37,601 nucleotides of DNA from Clostridia bacterium (GTDB lineage Bacteria; Bacillota; Clostridia; Christensenellales; Borkfalkiaceae), in the NCBI GenBank assembly GCA_017504795.1, contig JAFVQM010000001.1, positions 1-37,601 on the forward strand, written 5' to 3'. The position numbers and the translations under genes are program-made. Position 1 is the first letter of the stretch. Each line of letters begins with the position of its first letter. Shown piece by piece: positions 1 through 7,952 of the stretch. Under the pieces are notes generated by a model. That model had not been told where the DNA came from. It saw only the letters and a list, made by a program, of their open reading frames with translations, and made no database searches.

Positions 1-167
1 CCATCGTCGTTATCGGCTTCGTAATCAGCATAGTCTGCAACGGTGTAACCCTTTTCTTGCATCTTTTCTCTTGCAGAGTCCACGTCAGACGGAACACACG
101 CTGTAAATGCAAGTATTGATACTAATAGTACCATAGTTAAGGATAAAATTTTTGCTAATTTTTTCAT
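1..167 (-). CDS. Putative small lipoprotein (C-terminus beyond window)
   Basis: The gene enters from the left edge on the minus strand; only the first 55 codons are present. The start is ATG at 167, with an AAGGAG ribosome site 7 bases upstream. The product begins MKKLAKILSLTMVLLVSILA and then FTACVPSD: a short positive N-region, a hydrophobic core and a Cys at residue 24 in a lipobox-like context (F-T-A-C), so I infer export and lipid anchoring to the outer face of the membrane. The visible mature part is polar and acidic (repeated Glu/Asp, Tyr), including a segment KMQEKGYTVADY. I do not recognise a family and the rest of the gene is missing, so no function is assigned. Confidence 0.75.
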   Translation of the reverse strand, partial: MKKLAKILSLTMVLLVSILAFTACVPSDVDSAREKMQEKGYTVADYADYEADNDD

Positions 168-226
168 AGTAACACTCCTTTTTTTCTTTTATTATATAGT
201 TAATGTTTTTAGTTGTCAATAGCGTT

Positions 227-415
227 TTATCCACAATTTTTTATAATTTTTATCTTAGTTACGTTTTCGGGATATAACGTCTTTTGCAAACCTTCAATTA
301 TAAGTATCGGCGTATAATTTATATCGCAACCAACGCTTATAACACCGCGAAAAACGTTGCCGTCATCACATAAAATTTCAACCGTTTTATTTTTGTATTT
401 GAATAAATTTTTCAT
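227..415 (-). CDS. Small Lsm-like hypothetical protein (62 aa)
   Basis: This short gene has a GGAGG ribosome site 4 bases before its ATG at 415. The product starts MKNLFKYKNKTVEILCDDGN and continues FRGVI, a pattern of an N-terminal helix followed by 'K-x-V-x-I-x-x-x-D-G-x-x-F-x-G' that resembles the first strands of Sm/Lsm-fold small proteins common in Clostridia. The C-terminus is basic (KIKIIKNCG). No catalytic motif is visible. It is followed by the lipoprotein gene 60 bases downstream on the same strand and may be co-transcribed with it. RNA binding is possible but is only inferred from the fold resemblance. Confidence 0.6.
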   Translation of the reverse strand: MKNLFKYKNKTVEILCDDGNVFRGVISVGCDINYTPILIIEGLQKTLYPENVTKIKIIKNCG

Positions 416-611
416 AACGCCTCCTATAAAAACAATAAATATATATCAATAATTATTGCCAAATGCCTGGCGTAATATAAAAAAAATTTTATTTTTTAAT
501 TTATTACCTTAAAATAATATACAAAATCAAAAAAATATGTTAAAATACCTTTGCTTGAAAAAGTTTTGGGCGTTCGCTTAAAACTTTGTAAGTTTAATTT
601 CTTATTTGTAC

Positions 612-700
612 GGAAGTGTATCGAAGAGGTCATAACGGCCCTGACTCGAAATCAGGTATACGGCAACGTATCGTGGGTTCGAATCCCACCGCTTCCGCCA
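612..700 (+). tRNA. tRNA-Ser (anticodon CGA)
   Basis: An 89-nt class II tRNA including an encoded CCA. The acceptor GGAAGTG (612-618) pairs with CGCTTCC (690-696), the discriminator is G (697) and CCA is 698-700. The anticodon arm CCTGA-CTCGAAA-TCAGG gives anticodon CGA, reading UCG Ser codons. A long variable arm with a TATACGGCAACGTAT hairpin is typical of tRNA-Ser, and the T arm is GTGGG-TTCGAAT-CCCAC. A terminator follows at 709. Confidence 0.95.
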
Positions 701-708
701 AGCAAATG

Positions 709-736
709 CACCACCAAGTTAGGTGGTGTTTTTGTT
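709..736 (+). terminator. Terminator of tRNA-Ser
   Basis: The stem CACCACC / GGTGGTG with loop AAGTTA is followed directly by a T-rich run. It lies 8 bases after the CCA end and ends the tRNA transcript. Confidence 0.9.
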
Positions 737-745
737 TTGCAATAA

Positions 746-771
746 GTGGGATTCGAACCCACCGCTTCCGC
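746..771 (+). repeat. tRNA-Ser 3'-end relic with inverted T arm
   Basis: These 26 bases match the last part of the neighbouring tRNA-Ser (673-698), but the T arm (first 17 bases) is present as its reverse complement while the acceptor strand CGCTTCCGC is in direct orientation. The T arm is nearly palindromic, so an inversion across it would give this structure. It is not a functional tRNA. Confidence 0.6.
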
Positions 772-1162
772 TAAGAAAACCGTTGAAATTGTCGGATAAC
801 TAAGTCTTTCCCGATAATAAAGAACGCTTTAAGTTAAATAGTAAAGATAAGCATAATGCCATAGTTTACACGAAAGCAATTGCAAACCCTAAAAATAAAA
901 AACGAGGTGAATAACACCTCGTAATGCGCGGTTGGGTACACAATTAAGTGCCAACGATAAACAATCAAAGTGATTGAGTTGCGCTACCTTAATATTATTT
1001 TATCCTATTTTAGAAATTTTGTCAAATTTATTTTAGTTTGTTTATTTTTAATGATTACTCTCACCTATTTTACCAACGAAAAATCATCAGCCATATTTAT
1101 ACGTAACCGTTTGCATATACATTATAAATTACAATATTTCGCATATAAAAACCATCTTTGTA
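772..1162. other. Intergenic region with tRNA-like relic and minus-strand terminator
   Basis: No gene is seen here. On the minus strand, 988 to 930 reads GGTAGCGCAACT, then a CAATC/GATTG hairpin, then GTTGG...CCAAC, which recalls the D, anticodon and T arms of a decayed tRNA. It is followed by a clear terminator-like hairpin (891-922). The remaining bases are AT-rich, with one short frame (970-1185) that has no ribosome site and runs into the promoter of the next gene. Confidence 0.4.
891..922 (-). terminator. Minus-strand intrinsic terminator
   Basis: The stem ACGAGGTG / CACCTCGT with a 5-nt loop is followed on the minus strand by TTTTTATTTTT. It sits just after a decayed tRNA-like sequence, in the position a tRNA terminator would have. 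Confidence 0.7.
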
Positions 1163-1191
1163 TTGACTTAAACTTTTTATTATAATATAAT
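1163..1191 (+). promoter_or_regulatory. Sigma-A promoter of the GH106-like gene
   Basis: -35 TTGACT (1163-1168), 17-bp spacer, -10 TATAAT (1186-1191). Transcription would start near 1198. An AGGAG ribosome site at 1206-1210 precedes the ATG by 8 bases. Confidence 0.85.
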
Positions 1192-1218
1192 AAAATCACG
1201 ATTATAGGAGATAAATTT

Positions 1219-4200
1219 ATGTTTTACAAAAAAAGCAAGTCAACTAAATTAGACATTGAACTTTACAAAAATCCTACCAAAGAGTATCGTGGCGCGCCGT
1301 TTTGGGCGTGGAATACCAAACTTGAAAAGGAAATGCTTTTTGAACAAATTGACGCACTTAAAGAAATGGGGTTTGGCGGATTCTTTATACACTCGCGCTC
1401 GGGGCTTAACACCGAATATTTAGGCGAAGAGTTTATGCAAATGGTAAAAGACTGCCGTGACAAAGCCAAACAAGAAGATATGCTCGCTTATTTGTATGAT
1501 GAAGATAAGTGGCCGTCCGGCTACGGTGGTGGGTTCGTAACTAAAAACCCCAAATATCGCCAAAAACATATATATTTTACAACCACTCCTAAAACGTTTT
1601 ATGAAAAAGATTACGCCGTTTCAAACGGTTTACCCTACCTTATCGGCGTTTACGATATCGTATTAGACGACAACGGGTATATGACTTCATACCGCAAAAT
1701 TAACGAAAACGATACGGCAATCGGAGTTAAGCGCTACGCGTACGTTGAGCCTACACCTTGCGAGGCTTGGCATAACGGCTACACTCCCGAAGACGCTATG
1801 ATGAGCGAATCTATCGAAGAATTTATTAAAATTACTTACGAAAAATACAAACAACACGTAGGCGACAGTTTTGGTGACACTATTCCCGCAATTTTTACTG
1901 ACGAGCCACAAATGGGCTTTAAGTATCCGCTTGCTTTTTCTAATTCAAACGGAGAGTCTAAGTACCCTTGGACGGAAAAACTTGACGAAGAATACTTTAA
2001 CGCGTTTGGAGATGATATAAAAGAATTTATTCCCGAATTATTTATTGACCTATCTGATGGCAGAGTTTCTACTGCAAGGTATAGATATCACTATTTAACT
2101 ACTAGTTTATTTACCAAATACTACGCTAAGCAAATTGGGGATTGGTGTAGAAATAACGGAATTAAATTTACTGGGCATATGCTGTACGAACACGATTTAG
2201 ACGCGCAAACCCGTTCCGTTGGCGACGCTATGCGAGCGTACGAGTACTTTGATATTCCCGGCATTGACCTTCTTTGTGACAACGTTGAAATCGTAACCGC
2301 TAAACAAACTCAATCTGTTGTAAGGCAACTTGATAAAGACTGCTTTTTAACCGAACTTTACGGCGTGACGAATTGGGACTTTGATTTTAGAGGGCATAAG
2401 TTCCAAGGCGATTGGCAAGCCGCACTCGGCGCAACGCTTAGAGTACCGCACCTTGCGTGGGTTTCTATGAAAGGCTCTGCAAAAAGAGATTACCCTGCAT
2501 CTATAAACTACCAAGTGCCTTGGTACAAAGAATACGGTTACGTTGAAGACCACTTTGCAAGGCTAAACACCGTTTTAACACGTGGTAAATCTATCGTAAA
2601 AGTTGGCATTATTCACCCTATAGAGTCATATTGGCTTGATTACGGCCCGCAAAACACTTCTTCAACCATTAAAGATAGCGCCGTTAAAAATTTTGACGAT
2701 TTGTGCCGTTGGCTTTACCAAACTCACGTTGACTATGACCTAATTTGCGAAGATATGATGCCAAAATACGCATCTGTTAGCGGTAAAAAGTTGAGCGTAG
2801 GCGCATGCAATTATTCAACGGTAATCGTGCCTAACGTAAAAACGCTTCGCGCTACCACGTATAAATTTCTTAAAGAATTTAACGATAACGGCGGAAAACT
2901 TATCTTCCTTGGTGACGAGCCTATTTGCATTGACGCTATACCTAATAACGAAATTAAAAAACTGTATCAAAACTCTATCCACTTACAGTTTGATAGGCTT
3001 ACGATTTTTAACGCTCTTAAAGACGAAAAGACGGTTGACGTTTACGATAACGGTGGTAACTCGCTTGACAACTTCGTTCATCAACTGCGTCAAGACGGTG
3101 ACGTTAAGTGGTTTTTCTTAGCCCACTCTACCCGCACTTACGACAAGCCGAAAATTGACGTTGCCAAACGCCAAGACGTAACTATCGTGTTTAACGGCGA
3201 GTACGTTCCTACGCTTTACGATACCATTGAAGGTAGCGTTAAAGAAATTCCTTACAAAGTTGAAAACGGCAAAACTTATATATATAGCACCATTTACGAT
3301 TTTGACAGTTTACTTATAAATCTTAAAAAAGGGGTTGGCTCGCTAGAAAAAACGGTTGATAATAGAAGTTTAGTTTCAACTATTGATTTTAAGCGCTACG
3401 TAGAGTACGAAAGACTTGAAGATAACGTTTTACTCGTTGATATTTGCAAGTATAAACTCAACGACGGAGAATATTTCCCCGAAGAAGAAATACTTAAAAT
3501 TGACGAAAAGGTTAGAAAAATACTTAAATACCCTAAGGCGGACGGTATGGGCATTCAACCTTGGGCGCTTCCCGACAACAAGCCCGAAAACTACGTAACG
3601 TTAAAATACGAGTTTGAAAGTGAAGTTGATATACCCGTTAGTTACGTTGCCGGAGAAGACGCATCTGAAATTGTTTTTAACGGAAACAAAATTCAACTTA
3701 TAGAAGTTGGTTATTACGTTGATAAATCAATTAAAAAGTATAAACTTGGGGCTATTAAGAAAGGACTTAACGAACTTTTAATCAAAACGCCTATCACTCA
3801 CCGCATTAGCGTTGAAAATTATTATATTTTAGGTGATTTTGACGTTAGGCTTAACGGCACGGTTAAAACTATTTGCAAAAAGACTACCAAGATAGGGTTT
3901 TCAGACGTTACGAGACAAGGTATGCCTTTCTACGGTGGAAACCTTAAATATAAAATGCAAATTGAAACGCCTGAGTGCGATTTGAAAATTCGCATAAATA
4001 GGTATCGCAACGCGTTGCTTAAAGTGTATATTGACGGAGAAGATAAAGGCGTTATCGCCTACCCGCCGTACGTTCTTGAAGTTAAGGGTGTTAGAAAAGG
4101 TTCTCACTCGATAGAAGTTATTGCATACGGCAACCGCGTAAACACCTTTGGACCGATACACGATTCGAGTTATAGATGGTACGTATCGCCAAGTGCTTGG

Positions 4201-4287
4201 TACACCACGGGTTACGCTTATAGTTACGAATACGAGCCAAAGCCTACGGGCGTTATATCGTCACCTATTATAGAAATAGTTAAATAA
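1219..4287 (+). CDS. GH106-like glycoside hydrolase (putative alpha-L-rhamnosidase family)
   Basis: A 1022-residue protein without a signal peptide or membrane segment, so probably cytoplasmic. The N-terminal half looks like the (beta/alpha)8 catalytic part of the GH106-type family: RGAPFWAWN (24-32), GFGGFFIHSR (51-60) and YDEDKWPSG (93-101) are characteristic blocks. The C-terminal third is beta-rich with a Gly/Tyr-rich end, like the sugar-binding jelly-roll domains that follow such barrels. GH106 enzymes release terminal L-rhamnose; related proteins of this broad family have unknown specificity, so the substrate is open. The next gene is L-fucose isomerase, consistent with intracellular deoxyhexose release from an imported oligosaccharide. 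Promoter and ribosome site are strong and specific to this gene. Confidence 0.8.
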   Translation: MFYKKSKSTKLDIELYKNPTKEYRGAPFWAWNTKLEKEMLFEQIDALKEMGFGGFFIHSRSGLNTEYLGEEFMQMVKDCRDKAKQEDMLAYLYDEDKWPSGYGGGFVTKNPKYRQKHIYFTTTPKTFYEKDYAVSNGLPYLIGVYDIVLDDNGYMTSYRKINENDTAIGVKRYAYVEPTPCEAWHNGYTPEDAMMSESIEEFIKITYEKYKQHVGDSFGDTIPAIFTDEPQMGFKYPLAFSNSNGESKYPWTEKLDEEYFNAFGDDIKEFIPELFIDLSDGRVSTARYRYHYLTTSLFTKYYAKQIGDWCRNNGIKFTGHMLYEHDLDAQTRSVGDAMRAYEYFDIPGIDLLCDNVEIVTAKQTQSVVRQLDKDCFLTELYGVTNWDFDFRGHKFQGDWQAALGATLRVPHLAWVSMKGSAKRDYPASINYQVPWYKEYGYVEDHFARLNTVLTRGKSIVKVGIIHPIESYWLDYGPQNTSSTIKDSAVKNFDDLCRWLYQTHVDYDLICEDMMPKYASVSGKKLSVGACNYSTVIVPNVKTLRATTYKFLKEFNDNGGKLIFLGDEPICIDAIPNNEIKKLYQNSIHLQFDRLTIFNALKDEKTVDVYDNGGNSLDNFVHQLRQDGDVKWFFLAHSTRTYDKPKIDVAKRQDVTIVFNGEYVPTLYDTIEGSVKEIPYKVENGKTYIYSTIYDFDSLLINLKKGVGSLEKTVDNRSLVSTIDFKRYVEYERLEDNVLLVDICKYKLNDGEYFPEEEILKIDEKVRKILKYPKADGMGIQPWALPDNKPENYVTLKYEFESEVDIPVSYVAGEDASEIVFNGNKIQLIEVGYYVDKSIKKYKLGAIKKGLNELLIKTPITHRISVENYYILGDFDVRLNGTVKTICKKTTKIGFSDVTRQGMPFYGGNLKYKMQIETPECDLKIRINRYRNALLKVYIDGEDKGVIAYPPYVLEVKGVRKGSHSIEVIAYGNRVNTFGPIHDSSYRWYVSPSAWYTTGYAYSYEYEPKPTGVISSPIIEIVK

Positions 4288-4297
4288 TTGTAAAAAT

Positions 4298-4320
4298 GGG
4301 TAATTTAATTGAAATTACCC
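4298..4320. other. Hairpin after the GH106-like gene
   Basis: A perfect 9-bp stem GGGTAATTT / AAATTACCC with loop AATTG lies 10 bases after the stop codon. There is no U-run on the plus strand, so it is at best a weak terminator or an mRNA 3'-end stabiliser. It sits 1 base before the next -35 box. Confidence 0.6.
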
Positions 4321-4321
4321 C

Positions 4322-4350
4322 TTGCAAGATTGAAAATATCGTTATATAAT
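4322..4350 (+). promoter_or_regulatory. Promoter of fucI
   Basis: -35 TTGCAA (4322-4327), 17-bp spacer, -10 TATAAT (4345-4350). It gives the isomerase gene its own transcript with a leader of roughly 43 nt. Confidence 0.8.
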
Positions 4351-4399
4351 ATATCTAACGAGCAAATGCTTAAAATAAATTTTAAGGAGTTTTTATATT

Positions 4400-6232
4400 A
4401 TGGCAAAATCAAGATATATAGGCGATTATCCCGTTATCGGTATTCGCCCTTGTATAGACGGTCGTCGCGGACCTATGATGCTTCGCGAATCACTTGAACC
4501 AACCGTTTGGGCAATGGCTAACGCCGCTAAAAAGTTATTTGAAGAAAATCTTTTCTATTCAAACGGCGAGCCCGTTAAAGTAGTTTTAGCAGATACTTGT
4601 ATCGGCCGTGTTGCAGAGGCCGCTGCTTGTGCTGACAAATTCAAAAAAGAAGGCGTTGAAATTACCTTATCAGTAACTTCGTGCTGGTGCTACGGCTCTG
4701 AAACTATGGATATGGACCCTAACACTATCAAAGGCGTATGGGGCTTTAACGGTACTGAAAGACCGGGTGCGGTTTACCTTGCGGCAGTTCTTGCAGGTCA
4801 CGCTCAAAAAGGTCTTCCCGCTTTCGGCATTTACGGTCACGAAGTTCAAGACCTTGACCAAGTTAACGAAGTTCCAGAAGACGTTAAGGAAAAACTTCTA
4901 CGCTTTGGTCGCGCTGCGGTTGCAGTTGCTACTATGCGCGGTAAATCTTACCTTCAAATCGGCTCTCAATGTATGGGTATTGCAGGCTCGATTATCGATC
5001 AAGACGTGATGGAAAGTTATTTCGGTATGCGCGTTGAGTCGGTTGACGAAGTTGAAATTCTTCGCCGTATGGAAGAAGGTATTTACAACGAAGAAGAATA
5101 TCAAAAAGCGCTCGCTTGGACTAAGGAGCACTGCAAAGAAGGTTGGGACGATAACCCTGACACCGTTCCTTTCTTAGGTAAAGACCACAAAATTAAATTC
5201 ACCCGTGAAGAAAAGGATAAACAATGGGAATTCACGGTTAAAATGTACTGCATTATTAAAGACTTAATGGCAGGTAACCAAAATCTTCCCGACGCTTTCG
5301 TTGAAGAAAGAGCCGGTCACAATGCTATCGTTGGTGGTTTCCAAGGTCAAAGACAATGGACCGACCACTGGCCCAACTGCGACTACCCCGAAGCACTTTT
5401 AAGTTCTACCTTTGACTATCAAGGTGCGAGAGAACCTTACACCTTAGCAACCGAGAACGACGTTCTTAACGGTATGGGTATGCTTATGATGCGCCTTTTA
5501 ACTCACCGCGCTCAAATCTTTGCCGACGTTAGAACTTACTGGTCGGGCGAAGCAACCGAAAGAGTTACCGGTTATAAACTTGAAGGTAAAGCAAAAGAAT
5601 CTGACGGTATTATTCACCTTTTGAACTCGGGCGCTGCTTGTCTTGACGCTAGCGGTGTTTGTACCGATGAAAACGGTAACGCCGTTATGAAAAAATGGTG
5701 GGAAGTAACCGACGAAGATATTAAGAAGATGACTGACGCTACCGTTTGGTGCGAAGCAGGTTTCGATAACTTCCGTGGCGGTGGTTTCTCAAGCCACTTT
5801 GATACCTACGCTGAAATGCCCGTTACCATGATTAGACTTAATCTTGTAAAAGGCTTAGGCCCCGTTCTTCAAATTGCCGAAGGTTGGACTGTAAACCTTC
5901 CTAAGGACGTTAACGATAAGTTAATGAAGAGAACCAACCCGACTTGGCCTTGCACTTGGTTTGCTCCTCGTTGTGACGGCAAGGAAGGTAGCCCGTTCAG
6001 AACGGCTTACGAAGTAATGCAAAACTGGGGCGCTAACCACGGTGCGATTTCTTACGGTCATATCGGTGCAGACCTTATTACTATGTGCTCGATGCTCCGT
6101 ATCCCCGTATGTATGCACAACGTACCTGAACAAGACATTTATCGTCCTGCTTGCTGGAACGCATTTGGTATGGACAAAGAAGGTCAAGATTACAGGGCTT
6201 GCAAAACTTACGGTCCGTTATATAAGAAATAA
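4400..6232 (+). CDS. fucI: L-fucose isomerase
   Basis: A 610-residue FucI-family aldose-ketose isomerase, which converts L-fucose to L-fuculose (some members also act on D-arabinose) using Mn2+. Full length for the family. Visible hallmarks are CIGRVAEAAACA (67-78), the metal ligands E352 in ATEND and D376 in FADVRTYWS with the same 24-residue spacing as E337/D361 of the E. coli enzyme, and the C-terminal ANHG...GHIGADLIT block that carries the third ligand His. AAGGAG lies 10 bases before the ATG. A longer alternative frame from 4309 belongs to another frame and is ignored. Codons are enriched in frequent forms (CTT, GGT, GTT), suggesting good expression. The neighbouring glycosidase may feed it. 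No fuculose kinase or aldolase named as such is adjacent. Confidence 0.95.
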   Translation: MAKSRYIGDYPVIGIRPCIDGRRGPMMLRESLEPTVWAMANAAKKLFEENLFYSNGEPVKVVLADTCIGRVAEAAACADKFKKEGVEITLSVTSCWCYGSETMDMDPNTIKGVWGFNGTERPGAVYLAAVLAGHAQKGLPAFGIYGHEVQDLDQVNEVPEDVKEKLLRFGRAAVAVATMRGKSYLQIGSQCMGIAGSIIDQDVMESYFGMRVESVDEVEILRRMEEGIYNEEEYQKALAWTKEHCKEGWDDNPDTVPFLGKDHKIKFTREEKDKQWEFTVKMYCIIKDLMAGNQNLPDAFVEERAGHNAIVGGFQGQRQWTDHWPNCDYPEALLSSTFDYQGAREPYTLATENDVLNGMGMLMMRLLTHRAQIFADVRTYWSGEATERVTGYKLEGKAKESDGIIHLLNSGAACLDASGVCTDENGNAVMKKWWEVTDEDIKKMTDATVWCEAGFDNFRGGGFSSHFDTYAEMPVTMIRLNLVKGLGPVLQIAEGWTVNLPKDVNDKLMKRTNPTWPCTWFAPRCDGKEGSPFRTAYEVMQNWGANHGAISYGHIGADLITMCSMLRIPVCMHNVPEQDIYRPACWNAFGMDKEGQDYRACKTYGPLYKK

Positions 6233-6240
6233 TAAATTTA

Positions 6241-6269
6241 GCCAAAGGCAATTTGCCTTTGGCTTTTTT
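6241..6269 (+). terminator. Terminator of fucI
   Basis: A 10-bp stem GCCAAAGGCA / TGCCTTTGGC with loop ATT is followed by six T residues. Confidence 0.95.
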
Positions 6270-6270
6270 A

Positions 6271-6299
6271 TTGCGATTTTTTATAAATAATGTTAAAAT
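6271..6299 (+). promoter_or_regulatory. Promoter of rsmE giving a leaderless or near-leaderless mRNA
   Basis: -35 TTGCGA (6271-6276), 17-bp spacer, -10 TAAAAT (6294-6299). The expected start point is about 6306, which is the A of the rsmE ATG. It begins right behind the fucI terminator. Confidence 0.65.
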
Positions 6300-6305
6300 A
6301 TAATT

Positions 6306-7049
6306 ATGTATAACTTTTTCGTAGATAATAGCGCCGTTTTAAGTGACGGTTATAAAATTTTAGGCAAGGACTATAATCATATTAAAAACGTTCTTAGAAT
6401 GAAAACGGGGGAAGACTTGCTAGTTACCATAAACGGCAAAAGTGACCTTTGTTGTATTACCGATATTTTAGATAGCGAAATTATCGTTAAAGTGATAAAG
6501 CCCGATTATCAATGCACTGAACTACCCGTTTCTATCACCTTATTTCAAGGAATTGCCAAGGGCGAAAAAATGGAACTTATTATCCAAAAGGCAGTTGAAC
6601 TCGGCGCAAGCGAGATAGTTCCCGTTGAAATGAAAAGGTGTATTGCTAAAATTGAAAAAAACAAAGTCAAGCAAAAAACTGAAAGGTTTAATTTAATATC
6701 GGAAAGCGCGTCAAAACAGTCAAAGCGCAACGTTATACCAAAGGTTTTAGAGCCTATGAGTTTTGATAGCGCACTATCTTACGCGAGTGGCTTTGATATG
6801 CTAATTATCCCCTACGAGTGCGCTAGCGGTATGACGGCTACTGTTAACACCTTAAACGAAATAAAGCGCGGGCAAAAAATAGGCGTTATAATAGGTGCGG
6901 AAGGCGGGTTTGACGATAGCGAAATCGAAAAGGCAAAGTCCTTAAAAAACGCGCACGTTATATCGCTTGGAAAAAGAATACTTAGAACGGAAACAGCGTC
7001 AATAACCGCCCTATCGGTTATTATGTTGCACGCTGAAAGTTATTTATAA
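6306..7049 (+). CDS. rsmE: 16S rRNA (uracil-1498-N3)-methyltransferase RsmE
   Basis: A 247-residue SPOUT-class methyltransferase that modifies U1498 of 16S rRNA in the small ribosomal subunit. The N-terminal PUA-like part (HIKNVLRMKTGED, about residues 25-37) and the C-terminal knotted SAM site GAEGGF (about 199-204) with LGKRILRTETA (about 217-227) are standard. Length and N-terminus (MYNFFVDN) match the family, so this ATG is right. Yet no Shine-Dalgarno precedes it, and the promoter -10 ends only 6 bases upstream, so translation is probably leaderless. A methyltransferase gene follows 24 bases downstream and is likely in the same transcript. Confidence 0.95.
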   Translation: MYNFFVDNSAVLSDGYKILGKDYNHIKNVLRMKTGEDLLVTINGKSDLCCITDILDSEIIVKVIKPDYQCTELPVSITLFQGIAKGEKMELIIQKAVELGASEIVPVEMKRCIAKIEKNKVKQKTERFNLISESASKQSKRNVIPKVLEPMSFDSALSYASGFDMLIIPYECASGMTATVNTLNEIKRGQKIGVIIGAEGGFDDSEIEKAKSLKNAHVISLGKRILRTETASITALSVIMLHAESYL

Positions 7050-7073
7050 ACCAAAATTTTAACAAGGTATTAA

Positions 7074-7829
7074 ATGAGTATAATACAAGAATTTTATGAC
7101 AATATGGCTTGCCACTACGACAAACTGTTTCTAGACTGGAATGCTACCACCAACGAACAAGCCCTAATACTACAAAATATTTTCAAAAAGTATAACTGTC
7201 AAGACGGTTCAAACGTACTTGATTGCGCTTGCGGAATAGGAACACAGGCAATAGGACTTGCTAAACTTGGATACAAAGTAACGGCATCTGATATAAGCGA
7301 CGGGGAACTTCACGAAGCAAGAATTAGAGCGCAAAATACTAGCGTTTACGTAAATTTCTTAAAGGCGGACTTTTGCAAACTTTCAGAAGTCTTTTCGGAA
7401 AAATTCGATATAGTTATCGCTATGGACAACGCGCTACCACATATGCTTACGCCAAACGATTTAAGTAAAGCGGTAAAAAGCATAGCAAATCAAATTAAAG
7501 ACGGTGGAATTTTTGTTGGCAGTATAAGAGATTACGACGCACTACTTCAAACCAAACCGCCCTACTCACCGCCATATATTCACAAAACAGAAAAAGGTAG
7601 GCGTATATCCTTTCAAACTTGGGTTTGGAATAAAGACCTATACAGGCTTTCACAATATATCATAGACGACGAAGAAAGTTTAACAATCAATAAATTTGAA
7701 TGTGAATACAGAGCAACTCGTCGCGAAGAATTAACGACTTTATTTTACGAAAACAATTGCAAAGAAGTAATATGGCTATTCCCAAAAGAAACGGGCTTTT
7801 ATCAACCTATTATTATTGCAAGAAAATAA
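7074..7829 (+). CDS. Class I SAM-dependent methyltransferase
   Basis: A 251-residue Rossmann-type methyltransferase. The SAM motif I is VLDCACGIGTQAIGLAKLG (residues 48-66), the acidic strand-2 end is TASDIS, and motif IV is FDIVIAMDNALPH. The overall pattern, including YDNMACHYDKLF at the N-terminus, is like the glycine/sarcosine N-methyltransferase-type group, but the C-terminal substrate-binding half does not let me name a substrate. It follows rsmE by 24 bases with only a weak ribosome site (AAGGT), suggesting translation from the same message. A terminator follows directly. Confidence 0.85.
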   Translation: MSIIQEFYDNMACHYDKLFLDWNATTNEQALILQNIFKKYNCQDGSNVLDCACGIGTQAIGLAKLGYKVTASDISDGELHEARIRAQNTSVYVNFLKADFCKLSEVFSEKFDIVIAMDNALPHMLTPNDLSKAVKSIANQIKDGGIFVGSIRDYDALLQTKPPYSPPYIHKTEKGRRISFQTWVWNKDLYRLSQYIIDDEESLTINKFECEYRATRREELTTLFYENNCKEVIWLFPKETGFYQPIIIARK

Positions 7830-7833
7830 CTAA

Positions 7834-7864
7834 AAAGGCTAACGGAGTTCCGTTAGCCTTTAAT
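7834..7864 (+). terminator. Terminator of rsmE-methyltransferase
   Basis: A 12-bp stem AAAGGCTAACGG / CCGTTAGCCTTT with loop AGTT, continuing into AATTTTA. Confidence 0.9.
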
Positions 7865-7952
7865 TTTACTTAAAATCTCTATTAAATTATTCGTTTACAA
7901 CTTGTTTTAAGACCTTAGAAACGAGTTAGGCAACTTTTAATTTTTAATAAAG

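Noticed and set aside
551-745. Plus-strand frame of 64 codons
   Set aside because: It runs through tRNA-Ser and its terminator and has no ribosome site.
970-1185. AT-rich plus-strand frame of 71 codons with hydrophobic residues
   Set aside because: It has no ribosome site and overlaps the strong promoter of the next gene.
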